From Candidatus Hodarchaeaceae archaeon (GTDB taxonomy: Archaea; Hadarchaeota; Hadarchaeia; Hadarchaeales; Hadarchaeaceae), in NCBI GenBank assembly GCA_030018135.1, contig JASEGJ010000003.1, positions 1 to 64,000 on the forward strand: a stretch of 64,000 nt of DNA. The letters are read 5' to 3'. The notes below the pieces were generated by a model. It made no database searches, had not been told where the DNA came from, and was given only the letters and a program-made list of their open reading frames with translations. Positions 8,947 to 18,045 of this stretch are shown here, piece after piece; position 1 is the first letter of the stretch, and every line of letters starts with the position of its first letter. Made by a program: the position numbers and the translations under genes.

Positions 8947-9569
8947 GTAGACCCTTCGAAGAGAATCTTTGCTACCCTCACCCGCAGAGCCTCGAATTCC
9001 CTTTCCATTCTAGCCTCCAAAGTGTCGTCGACCTCCATCTTCCGATCAGGCGTTCCAACCCTGACCCCACCGATGGTTTGAATTGGTTCACCGAAAGAGA
9101 TACTTACTGGCCTATCTGCCGCCACCACGCGAGCGAGCTCGCCCTCATTTTTTTTGAGGAGCTTTAAGTCCCGTTTGTTGGCGTATATAACCGAGTTGTC
9201 CGAACCGAGTTTTTTGCACGCGCCTATGGCGATGCGAATGAGGTCCCTCTCGTATTTTTCGGATGATGTATATTCCACAAGCCTCCCCTTCGCGCCTCTG
9301 AATACCTCATTTACGAGTTCTTCCCTCCTCCGGAGCACCTCCTTTTTTGCCCTCATCCGGCCCTCCGCGAGCATTGCCTCATATGTTTGCTTGCCCACCG
9401 CCTTCGCCTCCTCTACCTCACGCTCTCCTTCCTCCCTCGCGGTGAAGCGGGCGGCATCCAAGATGGTCTTTGCTTCCCTTCTTGCGGCTTCGATTATCCT
9501 AGCCGATTTTTCGCCCGCCTCTTTGAGTATCTCATCTACTATCAATTGTGCACCTTTGTCGGCCGGCAA
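8943..9569 (-). CDS. atpE: A-type ATP synthase subunit E (peripheral stalk)
   Basis: A 208-residue stalk protein with a charged N-terminal coiled coil (residues ~5-90) and a globular C-terminal part that binds the head (VGTPDRKMEVDDTLEARME). The frame is open up to 9593 with a GTG there. TTG at 9569 is preferred because a GGGGGT ribosome-binding site lies just before it and the product then starts MPADKGAQLIVDEI, as relatives do. It pairs with subunit H. Confidence 0.92.
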   Translation of the reverse strand: MPADKGAQLIVDEILKEAGEKSARIIEAARREAKTILDAARFTAREEGEREVEEAKAVGKQTYEAMLAEGRMRAKKEVLRRREELVNEVFRGAKGRLVEYTSSEKYERDLIRIAIGACKKLGSDNSVIYANKRDLKLLKKNEGELARVVAADRPVSISFGEPIQTIGGVRVGTPDRKMEVDDTLEARMEREFEALRVRVAKILFEGST

Positions 9570-9582
9570 GGTACAACCCCCT

Positions 9583-10050
9583 TTACCACACACCGAGGCT
9601 GACCAGCAACAGGAACGTCGCTAGAAAGCCCAAAATGGCGTAGGTTTCGACCATCACCGTGTACATGATGCACTTGCCGAATACCTCCGGCTTCTTAGCG
9701 ATTGCAGATACCCCTGCCGTGGCCGTCAATCCCTGCGCATAAGCCGTGAATCCCTGGAAGATCGCTGGGATGGCTGCAGCAAGCACCGCCAAACCAGCTA
9801 TGCCCGCCTTCAGTTCCCCTCCAAGCAAGCCGGTTCCGATGATTATTAACATGCCCGCGATGAAGCCATAGAACCCCTGTGTGCCGGGGAGTATCTCCAG
9901 CACGAACGCCTTTGAGAACTTCGTCGGATCCTCGCTCGTCACCCCTGCCGCCGCGACGCCCGTCATCCCGACGCCTATCGCCGAAAGGACCCCCGGAATT
10001 CCGACGGCTAGCCCTGCCGCCAACGCCACCCAAGTGATGTCGGTTACCAC
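9583..10050 (-). CDS. atpK: A-type ATP synthase rotor subunit K (duplicated, four helices)
   Basis: 155 residues, two fused hairpins giving four membrane helices, like the 16-kDa NtpK of Enterococcus hirae. Only the second hairpin keeps the ion-binding carboxylate (VETYAILGF, E135). The five residues that bind Na+ in NtpK have counterparts here: L54, T57 and Q58 in LPGTQG, Q106 in YAQGL, and E135. That pattern predicts a Na+-coupled ring with one site per four helices. The first hairpin has Gly where simple 8-kDa subunits have Glu. It overlaps atpI by 7 bases. Confidence 0.95.
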   Translation of the reverse strand: MVTDITWVALAAGLAVGIPGVLSAIGVGMTGVAAAGVTSEDPTKFSKAFVLEILPGTQGFYGFIAGMLIIIGTGLLGGELKAGIAGLAVLAAAIPAIFQGFTAYAQGLTATAGVSAIAKKPEVFGKCIMYTVMVETYAILGFLATFLLLVSLGVW

Positions 10051-12110
10051 CTACTCACCCCCTTTAATTTGGTGAACGTCCTTTTAGCTTTAAAGGGAGT
10101 GAACCCCAAGCCGCCAGCCTCATAGAACTTGCCGAAAAACTCCGCGAAATGAAGCCTCATCGTATGGATGAAGCCCCCCAAGCTGCTGATGAAGATGTTG
10201 AAGCCATGCCCGGCAACGAACAAAAGCCCAAGGACGATTAACAATGGGACAGCCAAAATCGCGGAGAGTACGGAAAGCTCGGATGGGAACATGCTACCGT
10301 ACGCAAATTTGACGACATAATTTACCAAAAATGCTATGACGCCCGTCGCGAGCCCTAGCGCCATGAGCCTTGCGTAGGAAACCACATCGGCCACCATACC
10401 CACTATGCCGTAAACGACGTTGACCGAGCCGCCGATTCTCTCCAAGCCGCCCTTTCTGGTCAACATAGCTCCAATCACCCCAATCACCAATCCAAGGTAG
10501 AGGAAAATTCGAAATGTTGAGACGATGGGCGCGGCTGGCGAGAACGGATTGAACGCATCGAATAAATCCATCTTCGGAAATGTGAAATCTATGCCGAACG
10601 AGGCCATGCTCATGCCAAGCACGCAAAAGCTCAGACCGAAGAACCCTATTATGATCAGCCCGCGCGAAACGCGGACGAACATCAAGCTCCTCCAGTCCCT
10701 CCTAAATACGTCCTTAAGGGCGCCTGCCACGCCGAATGCCAATAAGAGGTGGAGGATTCCTATGAATAACGCTAGCTTTAGCAGCGGTATCGGGTTCTCG
10801 ATCGGGTTTGCCCAGCGGGCCTCGAAAAATGGATGGATGCCTGCCAGGGCATCGCCAAACCATCCGCCCATCATAAGGCCAGCAAAAATGGTGAATATAG
10901 CGCATAGTACCATCATCCGCTTAAGTTCCCGTGGAAACACCTTGGCGAACCAAAAGTTTGATGCCATAAATAACCCTAAAATGATGCCGTAGCCAGCGTC
11001 AGACAAACAGATGGCGAAAAACATCGCAAAGGTGATCGTGAGTAGCGGTGTTGGATCAACCTCATCATATTTTGGCAGGCCATACATTTTAGTGACGTAC
11101 TCAAAGTCTTTAATGCCCTGCGGGTTCTCGAGCTGGGTCGGGACTATTTCGACCTCCGCGGGTCGAGGTTCATAAGTCCTGACGACGTATTGTCCGTGCG
11201 TGGTCGCACCAAGTACCGTTTCAAGCTCTTTCATCTTTTTTGCCGGAATCCATCCCTCAAGAACTATGGTGGCATCAGTATAACCAAAAATCCTGCCGCA
11301 CTCGAGCCTCTCCTTTTGGATTTCAAGAAGTTCCACCAAACAGTTGATATCCGAAGCCTTGGCTCCCGCTAATTTCCTTATACTTTTTTTGAGTCCTGCC
11401 TCCCTTTTCTGTAGTTCAACCAATCGCTTTTCCAGCGACTTCAGCGCTTTTCGCGGAACCCCTACTACCGGCGGAAGCTCGATAAGTTCAACTTCATATT
11501 TATACAAAATCGGCAAAATTTTGGGTTGATCCCGTGCTCTACAAATTAGAACAACTATTCGCACTTTGCCCTTCCCGAACACTGCTACAAGAACCCTGCG
11601 CGATAAAGCATCCCTCGCCGACTTGCAAAGTTCCAATGCCTTTTCCTCCGCGGTGCGCCCAACTGCAACATAAAATTCCTCGGTTGAGCGAAGGTACTGC
11701 AGGAGGAGTTTTATCTCGCGGAGATCCTTGAGCGCGTCTATTTGGGCAAACAGCTTCTGTCTTTCGTCCTCTATATACTTGCTTTTCGCCTTTAGCGCGT
11801 TTAGCTTTGGCTCCAGTTTGCCGAGAGTTTTCCTCGCCAGTTCTAGGGTCTGCCCGTAGGTTAGCTCCTTGAGCTCGACGGGCCGGCCGTATTGGGGGGT
11901 CATTAAAAATTCTTGAATCTCTCTAGCCTTCGCAAGTAACGATGAAACTCCATAAAATTCATCACCCAATGCTCTACGCGAGAGCTCGATTTCTGAGATC
12001 TCTTTAAGCTGAACAACGCCCTCCTCATGCAATCCCGACACGACATTATCGCGTGCGCGTTGTAGGACTATTGCACGGAATTTTTGCATTCGAGCCGTTC
12101 TAAACATCAT
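10044..12110 (-). CDS. atpI: A-type ATP synthase subunit I (stator, ion half-channels)
   Basis: 688 residues. The N-terminal half (to ~345) is soluble with coiled coils; the C-terminal half has seven to eight membrane helices starting near LLTITFAMFFAICLSDAGYG. The segment SYARLMALGLA contains the essential Arg (about R581) that faces the rotor glutamate. It follows atpH by a single base and begins with two adjacent ATG codons. It forms the ion pathway with the K ring. Confidence 0.95.
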   Translation of the reverse strand: MMFRTARMQKFRAIVLQRARDNVVSGLHEEGVVQLKEISEIELSRRALGDEFYGVSSLLAKAREIQEFLMTPQYGRPVELKELTYGQTLELARKTLGKLEPKLNALKAKSKYIEDERQKLFAQIDALKDLREIKLLLQYLRSTEEFYVAVGRTAEEKALELCKSARDALSRRVLVAVFGKGKVRIVVLICRARDQPKILPILYKYEVELIELPPVVGVPRKALKSLEKRLVELQKREAGLKKSIRKLAGAKASDINCLVELLEIQKERLECGRIFGYTDATIVLEGWIPAKKMKELETVLGATTHGQYVVRTYEPRPAEVEIVPTQLENPQGIKDFEYVTKMYGLPKYDEVDPTPLLTITFAMFFAICLSDAGYGIILGLFMASNFWFAKVFPRELKRMMVLCAIFTIFAGLMMGGWFGDALAGIHPFFEARWANPIENPIPLLKLALFIGILHLLLAFGVAGALKDVFRRDWRSLMFVRVSRGLIIIGFFGLSFCVLGMSMASFGIDFTFPKMDLFDAFNPFSPAAPIVSTFRIFLYLGLVIGVIGAMLTRKGGLERIGGSVNVVYGIVGMVADVVSYARLMALGLATGVIAFLVNYVVKFAYGSMFPSELSVLSAILAVPLLIVLGLLFVAGHGFNIFISSLGGFIHTMRLHFAEFFGKFYEAGGLGFTPFKAKRTFTKLKGVSRW

Positions 12111-12111
12111 T

Positions 12112-12423
12112 TCACCGCATGATGGATTCCAAAATCAGTTTGACGGCGTTCTCATACCTAGCTCTGGCCTTCTTCTCTAGGGCTTGAAGTTGCGTTTGAG
12201 TCTTTTTAAGAAGTTCTTGAATGTCCGTCTCAGCCCTCGACTTAGAGCGCTTGATTACTTCCTCGGCCCTTGCCCTTGCTTCTCCCATGGCCTGTTCTTT
12301 TATTCGCTCTGCCTCCGCGCGGGCAGATTCAACGATTTTCTTGGCTTCTCTTTGCGCGTCTTCGATTTTTTCCTTTGCTCTCTTCTCGGCCTCGAAAATC
12401 GCCTTGATGCTTTCTTCAACCAC
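12112..12423 (-). CDS. atpH: A-type ATP synthase subunit H (peripheral stalk)
   Basis: A short, almost entirely coiled-coil protein rich in Ala, Glu, Lys and Arg (EAEKRAKEKIEDAQREAKK). It pairs with subunit E in the peripheral stalks. The frame opens at 12447, but GTG 12423 is preferred: a GAGGGTGA site lies just upstream and the product then begins MVEESIKAIFEAEK, as in AhaH proteins (103 residues). It is the first gene of the leftward ATPase operon. Confidence 0.88.
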   Translation of the reverse strand: MVEESIKAIFEAEKRAKEKIEDAQREAKKIVESARAEAERIKEQAMGEARARAEEVIKRSKSRAETDIQELLKKTQTQLQALEKKARARYENAVKLILESIMR

Positions 12424-12573
12424 TGTATCACCCTCAAGCACGACCAAATCATTTAGGGTTTTTTACTATGGCGCTCATAAACATTCTGATTTAGACTGCT
12501 AGCGTTTTTATTCGAGGGCATATTCATAAAAGCTGGGTCACTAATCATAGCTAGATAAGCCCGGGGTGTAAAA
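12424..12573. promoter_or_regulatory. Divergent promoter region between atpH and atpA
   Basis: A 150-base region separates the leftward H-I-K-E-C-F-D operon from rightward A-B. On the plus strand, gtttttatt near 12503 could be the atpA TATA box, and ggggtg (~12563) is its ribosome-binding site before the TTG start. On the minus strand, A/T-rich stretches around 12460-12480 could serve atpH. Matched output from both sides would be needed for correct subunit ratios. Confidence 0.5.
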
Positions 12574-14361
12574 TTGGGCAAAATCGTTAGGATTACAGGT
12601 CCTGTGGTTATCGCAGACGACATGAAGGGCTCAGAGATGTATGAGCTCGTAAAGGTGGGCGAGGAGGGACTCATCGGCGAAATAATTGGATTAACTGGCG
12701 ACAGAGCTACTATTCAGGTATATGAAGAAACATCTGGCATAAAACCCGGCGAAAAAGTGGAGGGCACGGGGAAGCCATTATCAGTTGAACTCGGTCCTGG
12801 CTTGATCGGAGCCATTTACGATGGTACGCAGAGACCGCTCACAGTTATTCGAGCGAAGACCGGCGATTTGATAACGCGCGGTATTTCCGCATACGCCTTG
12901 CCCCGGGATAAAAAGTGGGGATTTGTGCCAAAAGTTAAAAAGGGCTCGAATGTCGTCGAGGGCGATGTGCTTGGCACCGTCAAGGAGGGTAAATTGGTCG
13001 AACACCGCATCTTGGTGCCTCCCGGGATAAGCGGCAAGGTGGCCGACATCTCGGAGGGAGCACACAAGGTCGAGGATGTTATAGCAGTGGTTGAGACGGC
13101 GAGTGGCGAAAAAAAGATAGCAATGATGCAAACGTGGCCCGTGAGGAGGGCTAGGCCGTATAAGGAGAAGCTGGATCCGGTTGAGCCGCTTATATCTGGG
13201 CAGCGCGTCATCGATGCTTTTTTCCCGATCGCAAAAGGGGGAACGGCAGCTATACCCGGTGGATTTGGCACTGGCAAGACGGTCATGCTACATCAGTTCG
13301 CAAAGTGGGCCGACGCCGATATCATCGTCTACGTCGGCTGTGGCGAGCGTGGTAACGAGATGTGCGATGTCCTCACGCATTTTCCTGAGCTTAAAGATCC
13401 CCGAACAGGCGAGTCGTTGATGGAGCGGGTAGTGCTTATTGCGAATACTTCAAACATGCCAGTCGCTGCAAGGGAGGCAAGCGTCTATACTGGTATCACG
13501 ATCGCCGAGTACTTCAGGGATATGGGCTACGATGTTGCCCTCATGGCCGACTCGACTTCGCGCTGGGCTGAGGCGATGCGTGAGATTTCAGGCAGGCTTG
13601 AGGAGATGCCCGGCGAGGAGGGCTTCCCCGCATACTTGGCGTCTAGGCTTGCGGAGTTCTACGAGCGCGCCGGTCGCGTGCGGACCATCTGCAGCGGCGA
13701 TAGAATTGGATCGATCACCGTTGTGGGGGCTGTTTCACCGCCCGGTGGCGATTTATCTGAACCAGTTTCCCAAAACACCTTGCGCATAGTTAAGGTCTTT
13801 TGGGCGCTCGACACCGCTCTAGCCGACCGCCGTCACTTCCCGGCGATTCATTGGCTGACGAGCTACTCGCTCTACGTTGACGCCATAAAGAATTGGTGGA
13901 AGCAAAAGTTTAGTAAGGACTGGAAATCTATGCGTGACGAGGCCATTGCGATGCTACAAGAGGAGGCCGAACTCGAGGAAATAGTTAAACTAGTCGGACC
14001 GGATGCGTTACCCGAGCGGGAGCGAGCGGTATTGGAAGCAGCTCGAATAATGCGCGAGGATTTTCTCCAGCAATTTGCATTTCAAGAGGTCGATACTTAT
14101 TGCCCCGTGGAAAAACAGCTCGGCATGCTCGAAGGAGTGCTTGAATTTTACCGCAATTGTGTCGAAGCGGCCAAACGCGGCGTCAGCGTAGATGAGATCA
14201 GGAAATTACCCATAAAGGATGCCATAGCTGGCATGAAAAGGCTTCCGCCGGATAAATTCGAGAGGGAATTCAAATTGCTGAAAAAACAGCTCAAGGAGCA
14301 GTTCGCGGTGCTCATGCAAACTAAGAGGGCACCCACCGGGGGTAGCGGGCATGACGAATGA
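12574..14361 (+). CDS. atpA: A-type ATP synthase catalytic subunit A
   Basis: 595 residues, standard for the family. The P-loop GGFGTGKT (~residues 229-236) binds nucleotide. The archaeal non-homologous insert (~residues 115-185) and [29 protein letters not shown] are present. It starts with TTG preceded by a GGGGTG ribosome-binding site. Its 3' end overlaps atpB by 11 bases. It is divergent from the rest of the operon instead of lying between atpF and atpD. Confidence 0.97.
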   Translation: MGKIVRITGPVVIADDMKGSEMYELVKVGEEGLIGEIIGLTGDRATIQVYEETSGIKPGEKVEGTGKPLSVELGPGLIGAIYDGTQRPLTVIRAKTGDLITRGISAYALPRDKKWGFVPKVKKGSNVVEGDVLGTVKEGKLVEHRILVPPGISGKVADISEGAHKVEDVIAVVETASGEKKIAMMQTWPVRRARPYKEKLDPVEPLISGQRVIDAFFPIAKGGTAAIPGGFGTGKTVMLHQFAKWADADIIVYVGCGERGNEMCDVLTHFPELKDPRTGESLMERVVLIANTSNMPVAAREASVYTGITIAEYFRDMGYDVALMADSTSRWAEAMREISGRLEEMPGEEGFPAYLASRLAEFYERAGRVRTICSGDRIGSITVVGAVSPPGGDLSEPVSQNTLRIVKVFWALDTALADRRHFPAIHWLTSYSLYVDAIKNWWKQKFSKDWKSMRDEAIAMLQEEAELEEIVKLVGPDALPERERAVLEAARIMREDFLQQFAFQEVDTYCPVEKQLGMLEGVLEFYRNCVEAAKRGVSVDEIRKLPIKDAIAGMKRLPPDKFEREFKLLKKQLKEQFAVLMQTKRAPTGGSGHDE

Positions 14362-15745
14362 GGCGATAAAGGGTCGGGAATATCGGACCGTCGCGAAGGT
14401 TTCTGGTCCGCTGATGGTGGTCGAAGGCGTAAGCGGCGTCGCGTACGGCGAAGTTGTCGAAATTGTGACACCAACGGGTGAAACCAAAAGAGGACAGGTG
14501 CTCGACGCATATGAGGACCGTGCTGTGGTGCAGGTCTACGAGGGCACCGCGGGAATTGATACCCTCCAAACCCGGGTTAGGTTTACTGGGGGGACCGTTA
14601 AATTTGGTATTGGACTTGAGTTGCTTGGTAGGATATTCAATGGCAGGGGCATGCCCATAGACGGCGGACCAAATCCCATATTCGAGGACAGGTGGGACGT
14701 GCATGGATCACCGATAAATCCGTCGGCGCGCGAGTATCCAAGCGAGTTTATCCAAACCGGCATTTCTGCCATCGACGGCATGAACACTTTAGTAAGGGGT
14801 CAGAAATTGCCGATATTCTCGGGCTCCGGTCTTCCTCACAATGAATTGGCCGCCCAAATAGCTAGACAATCCAAAGTTCTGGGTGAAGAGGAGCGGTTTG
14901 CGGTAGTATTTTGTGGTATGGGCATCACCCACGAGGAGGCCGCTTTCTTCATGAAGGACTTCGAACGAACTGGGGCGCTCGAGCGCGCGACCTTATTTCT
15001 AAACTTGGCAAACGACCCCGCGATAGAGCGAATATTGACGCCCCGGCTGGCGTTAACGACCGCTGAGTACCTCGCGTTCGTCCAAGGCATGCATGTTTTA
15101 GTCATCCTAACGGATATCACCAACTACGCGGAGGCCCTGCGCGAGGTTTCGGCGGCGAGGGGCGAGGTGCCAAGCAGGCGCGGCTATCCGGGCTACCTGT
15201 ACACGGATTTTGCCACCATCTACGAGCGGGCGGGGAGGATCAGGGGAAAGAAGGGCTCGATCACGCAGATGCCGATCCTTACTATGCCGGGCGACGACAT
15301 CACCCACCCAATACCAGACCTAACTGGCTACATAACCGAGGGGCAGCTTGTTATGAATCGTGAGCTTCATCACAAGGGCATATACCCACCGATCGATGTT
15401 TTACCATCGTTATCCAGGCTCATGAAGGACGGCATAGGCACCGGTCACACGCGCGAGGACCATAGCGATGTCTCCAACCAACTTTACGCTGCATATGCAG
15501 AGGGCAAGGATCTGAGGGCGCTTGTTACGGTCGTGGGCGAAGAAGCTTTGATCGAACGCGATCGACGTTATTTGGATTTCGCCGAGAGATTTGAGCGAGA
15601 GTTCATCAATCAAGGCAGGGATGAGGATCGCCCAATTGAGGTCACGCTTGAGTTAGGCTGGGAGCTGTTGCGCACGCTGCCCGAAGCTGAACTTAAGCGT
15701 ATCGATCCTAAATTCATAACTAAGTACTTGCATCAGCGGGGTTAG
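14351..15745 (+). CDS. atpB: A-type ATP synthase subunit B
   Basis: 464 residues; the regulatory, non-catalytic head subunit. The P-loop region is replaced by [18 protein letters not shown], as expected for subunit B. The signature [32 protein letters not shown] is complete. It ends with TAG one base before a GNAT acetyltransferase gene. It is translationally coupled to atpA. Confidence 0.97.
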   Translation: MTNEAIKGREYRTVAKVSGPLMVVEGVSGVAYGEVVEIVTPTGETKRGQVLDAYEDRAVVQVYEGTAGIDTLQTRVRFTGGTVKFGIGLELLGRIFNGRGMPIDGGPNPIFEDRWDVHGSPINPSAREYPSEFIQTGISAIDGMNTLVRGQKLPIFSGSGLPHNELAAQIARQSKVLGEEERFAVVFCGMGITHEEAAFFMKDFERTGALERATLFLNLANDPAIERILTPRLALTTAEYLAFVQGMHVLVILTDITNYAEALREVSAARGEVPSRRGYPGYLYTDFATIYERAGRIRGKKGSITQMPILTMPGDDITHPIPDLTGYITEGQLVMNRELHHKGIYPPIDVLPSLSRLMKDGIGTGHTREDHSDVSNQLYAAYAEGKDLRALVTVVGEEALIERDRRYLDFAERFEREFINQGRDEDRPIEVTLELGWELLRTLPEAELKRIDPKFITKYLHQRG

Positions 15746-15746
15746 C

Positions 15747-16163
15747 TTGATAGAAATTCGCAACTTTGAGAGCGACGATATCAATGACTTATTATCGCTT
15801 TTGCACACCTGCTTTGATCCGCGCGAGCTTGAGGGCATAACTTCATTTGACATGCTCGACTGGTACCGCCAGTTCCCGGGCGGTATGAAGGTGGCGGTTT
15901 CCGATGGGAATATCGCTGGTTTTGTGTTTGCGTTCACCTCACGTGGCATCGGCTGGATAACGTTGTTGTGTGTTAAGCCAGAGTTTCGCAGGCGGGAAAT
16001 TGGCACCCGCTTACTTCAGGCCGCTCTTGCGTACCTTTCCACACAGGGCGTTCGTGTGGTCAAGCTGGATGTTGAGCCCGAGAGCCCAGCGGCTGGGCTT
16101 TATAAAAAATTTGGCTTCGATGTCGAGCGGACCCTGTTGCGCATGCGGAAAAAATTGCGGTGA
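15747..16163 (+). CDS. GNAT-family N-acetyltransferase (RimI-like)
   Basis: 138 residues with a GNAT fold. Motif A, LLCVKPEFRRREIGTRLLQAA, contains the acetyl-CoA pyrophosphate-binding segment, and the late LYKKFGFDVERTL is the usual closing motif. TTG start one base after the atpB stop, so it is co-transcribed with A-B. Substrate is unknown; ribosomal protein or general N-terminal acetylation are options for this branch. Confidence 0.82.
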   Translation: MIEIRNFESDDINDLLSLLHTCFDPRELEGITSFDMLDWYRQFPGGMKVAVSDGNIAGFVFAFTSRGIGWITLLCVKPEFRRREIGTRLLQAALAYLSTQGVRVVKLDVEPESPAAGLYKKFGFDVERTLLRMRKKLR

Positions 16164-16312
16164 ATTTTACAAATTTTGAGGGAATCTAAATCGACTCAGC
16201 GCGCTCGGGGACTCAAAATCTTCATCACTTGAATCAGCTTAGCCAGGCTCGTCATCGCGCGTATCAAAATCTCGCCATAATGATTAAAGCCTTTCGCACA
16301 GTGGGCTGGCGC

Positions 16313-17428
16313 TCAGTAAACCTTTTCCACAAGTTTCTTTGCCTTAGCTTCGGTGCTCTTCCGCTTGGCCTGATGCGCCTTTAAGAACTTCGTCATAAGT
16401 TCGATCGCCCGCAACTTGCAATCGCCGCAAATTATCGCCCCAGATTTGCATGCCTCCCGCAAATCCAAGAGTTTTTCGTCATTTGGCATGAGGTGATAAA
16501 CGTAAAGTTTGTATACCGTGCATTTATCGGGGTCCCCTCCAAGGTTGCGTTGTTCATCGGCCGTCGGCTGTCCGCCCGTAAATGCATCCCTAATTTTTCT
16601 TTCCACTTGCTCGGGGCTATCAGTCAGAAATATTGCCGTCTCCGGCTTGCTGCTCGACATTTTCTCGCCAGTCAGACCGGGCATGAGGCGGTGATAAGTT
16701 GAGGACGGCAGGATAAATCCGAATTCACGTTGGAACCTTGCTGCGACATCGCGAGCAAGCCTTATGTGTGGGTCTTGGTCGACCCCAACTGGCACAACGG
16801 TCGGACAAGGGCCCTCAAATTCGCGTAATTGTGGATGCAAGATATCTGCTACATCCACCATTGGATAAAATATGTGCGCAATGTTCGAGTTCCCGGCGAA
16901 GCCATAAATTGCGCGCGTTTCGCTGAAGTTCACCTTTTTCGCCAGCATATACGCCAAGTGGCGCACGGCGTCGCTACGCGACTGAAAGTATACGTTGCAC
17001 TTGTCGAGGTTTAGGCCAAGCGCCAGATAATTCGTGAGGTACTCATCAACAGCAAGCCGGCGGGCTTCTTCAAACGGCACATCGCGTGCAGAATATGCCT
17101 CGAGATCGGCGACACAAAGGTAAATATTTGCGCCCCGTTCCTGATACCAGATCAGCTGATCGATGACTAATTTGTGGCCGATATGCATTCGACCGCTGGG
17201 CATGAGGCCCGTCATCACGACGAACTTCTTGTGGGCAAACATCGCATCCAGTACGCGGCCAAAGTCGCGGTGACCAAAGATCACGCGGCGGCGCATAAGA
17301 TGGTGTGGTTTGGGCATGCGATCGAGCAAACTCTCAAATGGCTCTATCCCGAACTCCTCCATCAATTTGGCGTAGTCCTTAGGTATGGCTGCACTCCAGG
17401 GGTCGATTCTGATTGGCATGCATTTCAC
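16313..17428 (-). CDS. trpS: Tryptophanyl-tRNA synthetase
   Basis: 371 residues, archaeal/eukaryotic-type class I synthetase. The HIGH-type motif is SGRMHIGHK (~residues 80-88) and the KMSKS-type motif is GEKMSSSKP (~255-263). Trp-binding elements such as VDVADILHPQ and VGVDQDPHIRLARDVA are present. It begins with a GTG that overlaps the stop of endA, or with ATG three codons later. It charges tRNA-Trp. Confidence 0.95.
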   Translation of the reverse strand: MKCMPIRIDPWSAAIPKDYAKLMEEFGIEPFESLLDRMPKPHHLMRRRVIFGHRDFGRVLDAMFAHKKFVVMTGLMPSGRMHIGHKLVIDQLIWYQERGANIYLCVADLEAYSARDVPFEEARRLAVDEYLTNYLALGLNLDKCNVYFQSRSDAVRHLAYMLAKKVNFSETRAIYGFAGNSNIAHIFYPMVDVADILHPQLREFEGPCPTVVPVGVDQDPHIRLARDVAARFQREFGFILPSSTYHRLMPGLTGEKMSSSKPETAIFLTDSPEQVERKIRDAFTGGQPTADEQRNLGGDPDKCTVYKLYVYHLMPNDEKLLDLREACKSGAIICGDCKLRAIELMTKFLKAHQAKRKSTEAKAKKLVEKVY

Positions 17429-17964
17429 GGCCTTTCGCGTTTTAGCGAATAGTAGGTAATATCTCCCTCGTCATCCACTATCGCAAATAACATGTCCTTG
17501 CGAACGCTGTGCGCCAATCGCACCGCGCGCGCGAGTTCGGTCGGCGTCAGTTTGGTGCCCTCCGGTACCGCATGGACTATATACTTTGAGTGCGTTTCGC
17601 CCGGCTTCTCACCGCGTTCGTAGACGCGAAAGTGTGCCCCAAACTTTAGCCCGGTCTTAACCACATAGCCGCGCGAGCGCATGTCCGCGTACACCAAGTA
17701 CTTAAGCATCAAATCCGGATCGCGCTTTGTCAACCTCGCTAGGAGCTCATCAAACCTGATTTGCTCGCCCATATCGTGGTCGATCACGTGGATTTTGCCA
17801 CCCTCGAGGAGGTAGAGCGCCTCCAATGGTGCCAGCTGGAGCTTGCCGCCCGAAAGCGGCTTGCCAAAAGACCCCCGCTGGTAAAGTTGGTTTGCCTGAG
17901 CCTCGTCCCAAACCATTACCTTGTCCTTGTACAGGTAAGCCTCGACAGGGATTTCGGCTTCCAT
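17425..17964 (-). CDS. endA: tRNA-splicing endonuclease
   Basis: 179 residues, the homotetrameric archaeal form with an N-terminal and a catalytic domain. The catalytic triad is visible: Tyr in FRVYERG, His in THSKYIVHAV, Lys in VRLAHSVRKDM. It removes introns from pre-tRNA and pre-rRNA at bulge-helix-bulge sites. It overlaps trpS by 4 bases; archaeal pre-tRNA-Trp commonly contains an intron, so the pairing makes sense. Confidence 0.94.
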   Translation of the reverse strand: MEAEIPVEAYLYKDKVMVWDEAQANQLYQRGSFGKPLSGGKLQLAPLEALYLLEGGKIHVIDHDMGEQIRFDELLARLTKRDPDLMLKYLVYADMRSRGYVVKTGLKFGAHFRVYERGEKPGETHSKYIVHAVPEGTKLTPTELARAVRLAHSVRKDMLFAIVDDEGDITYYSLKRERP

Positions 17965-18045
17965 ACCGTCCCCTCTTACACTATCTAATGCATGTTAAGA
18001 AGTTTTTGATGCGAGACGCGGGTCAAGATTGGCCCCACTGTGCCC

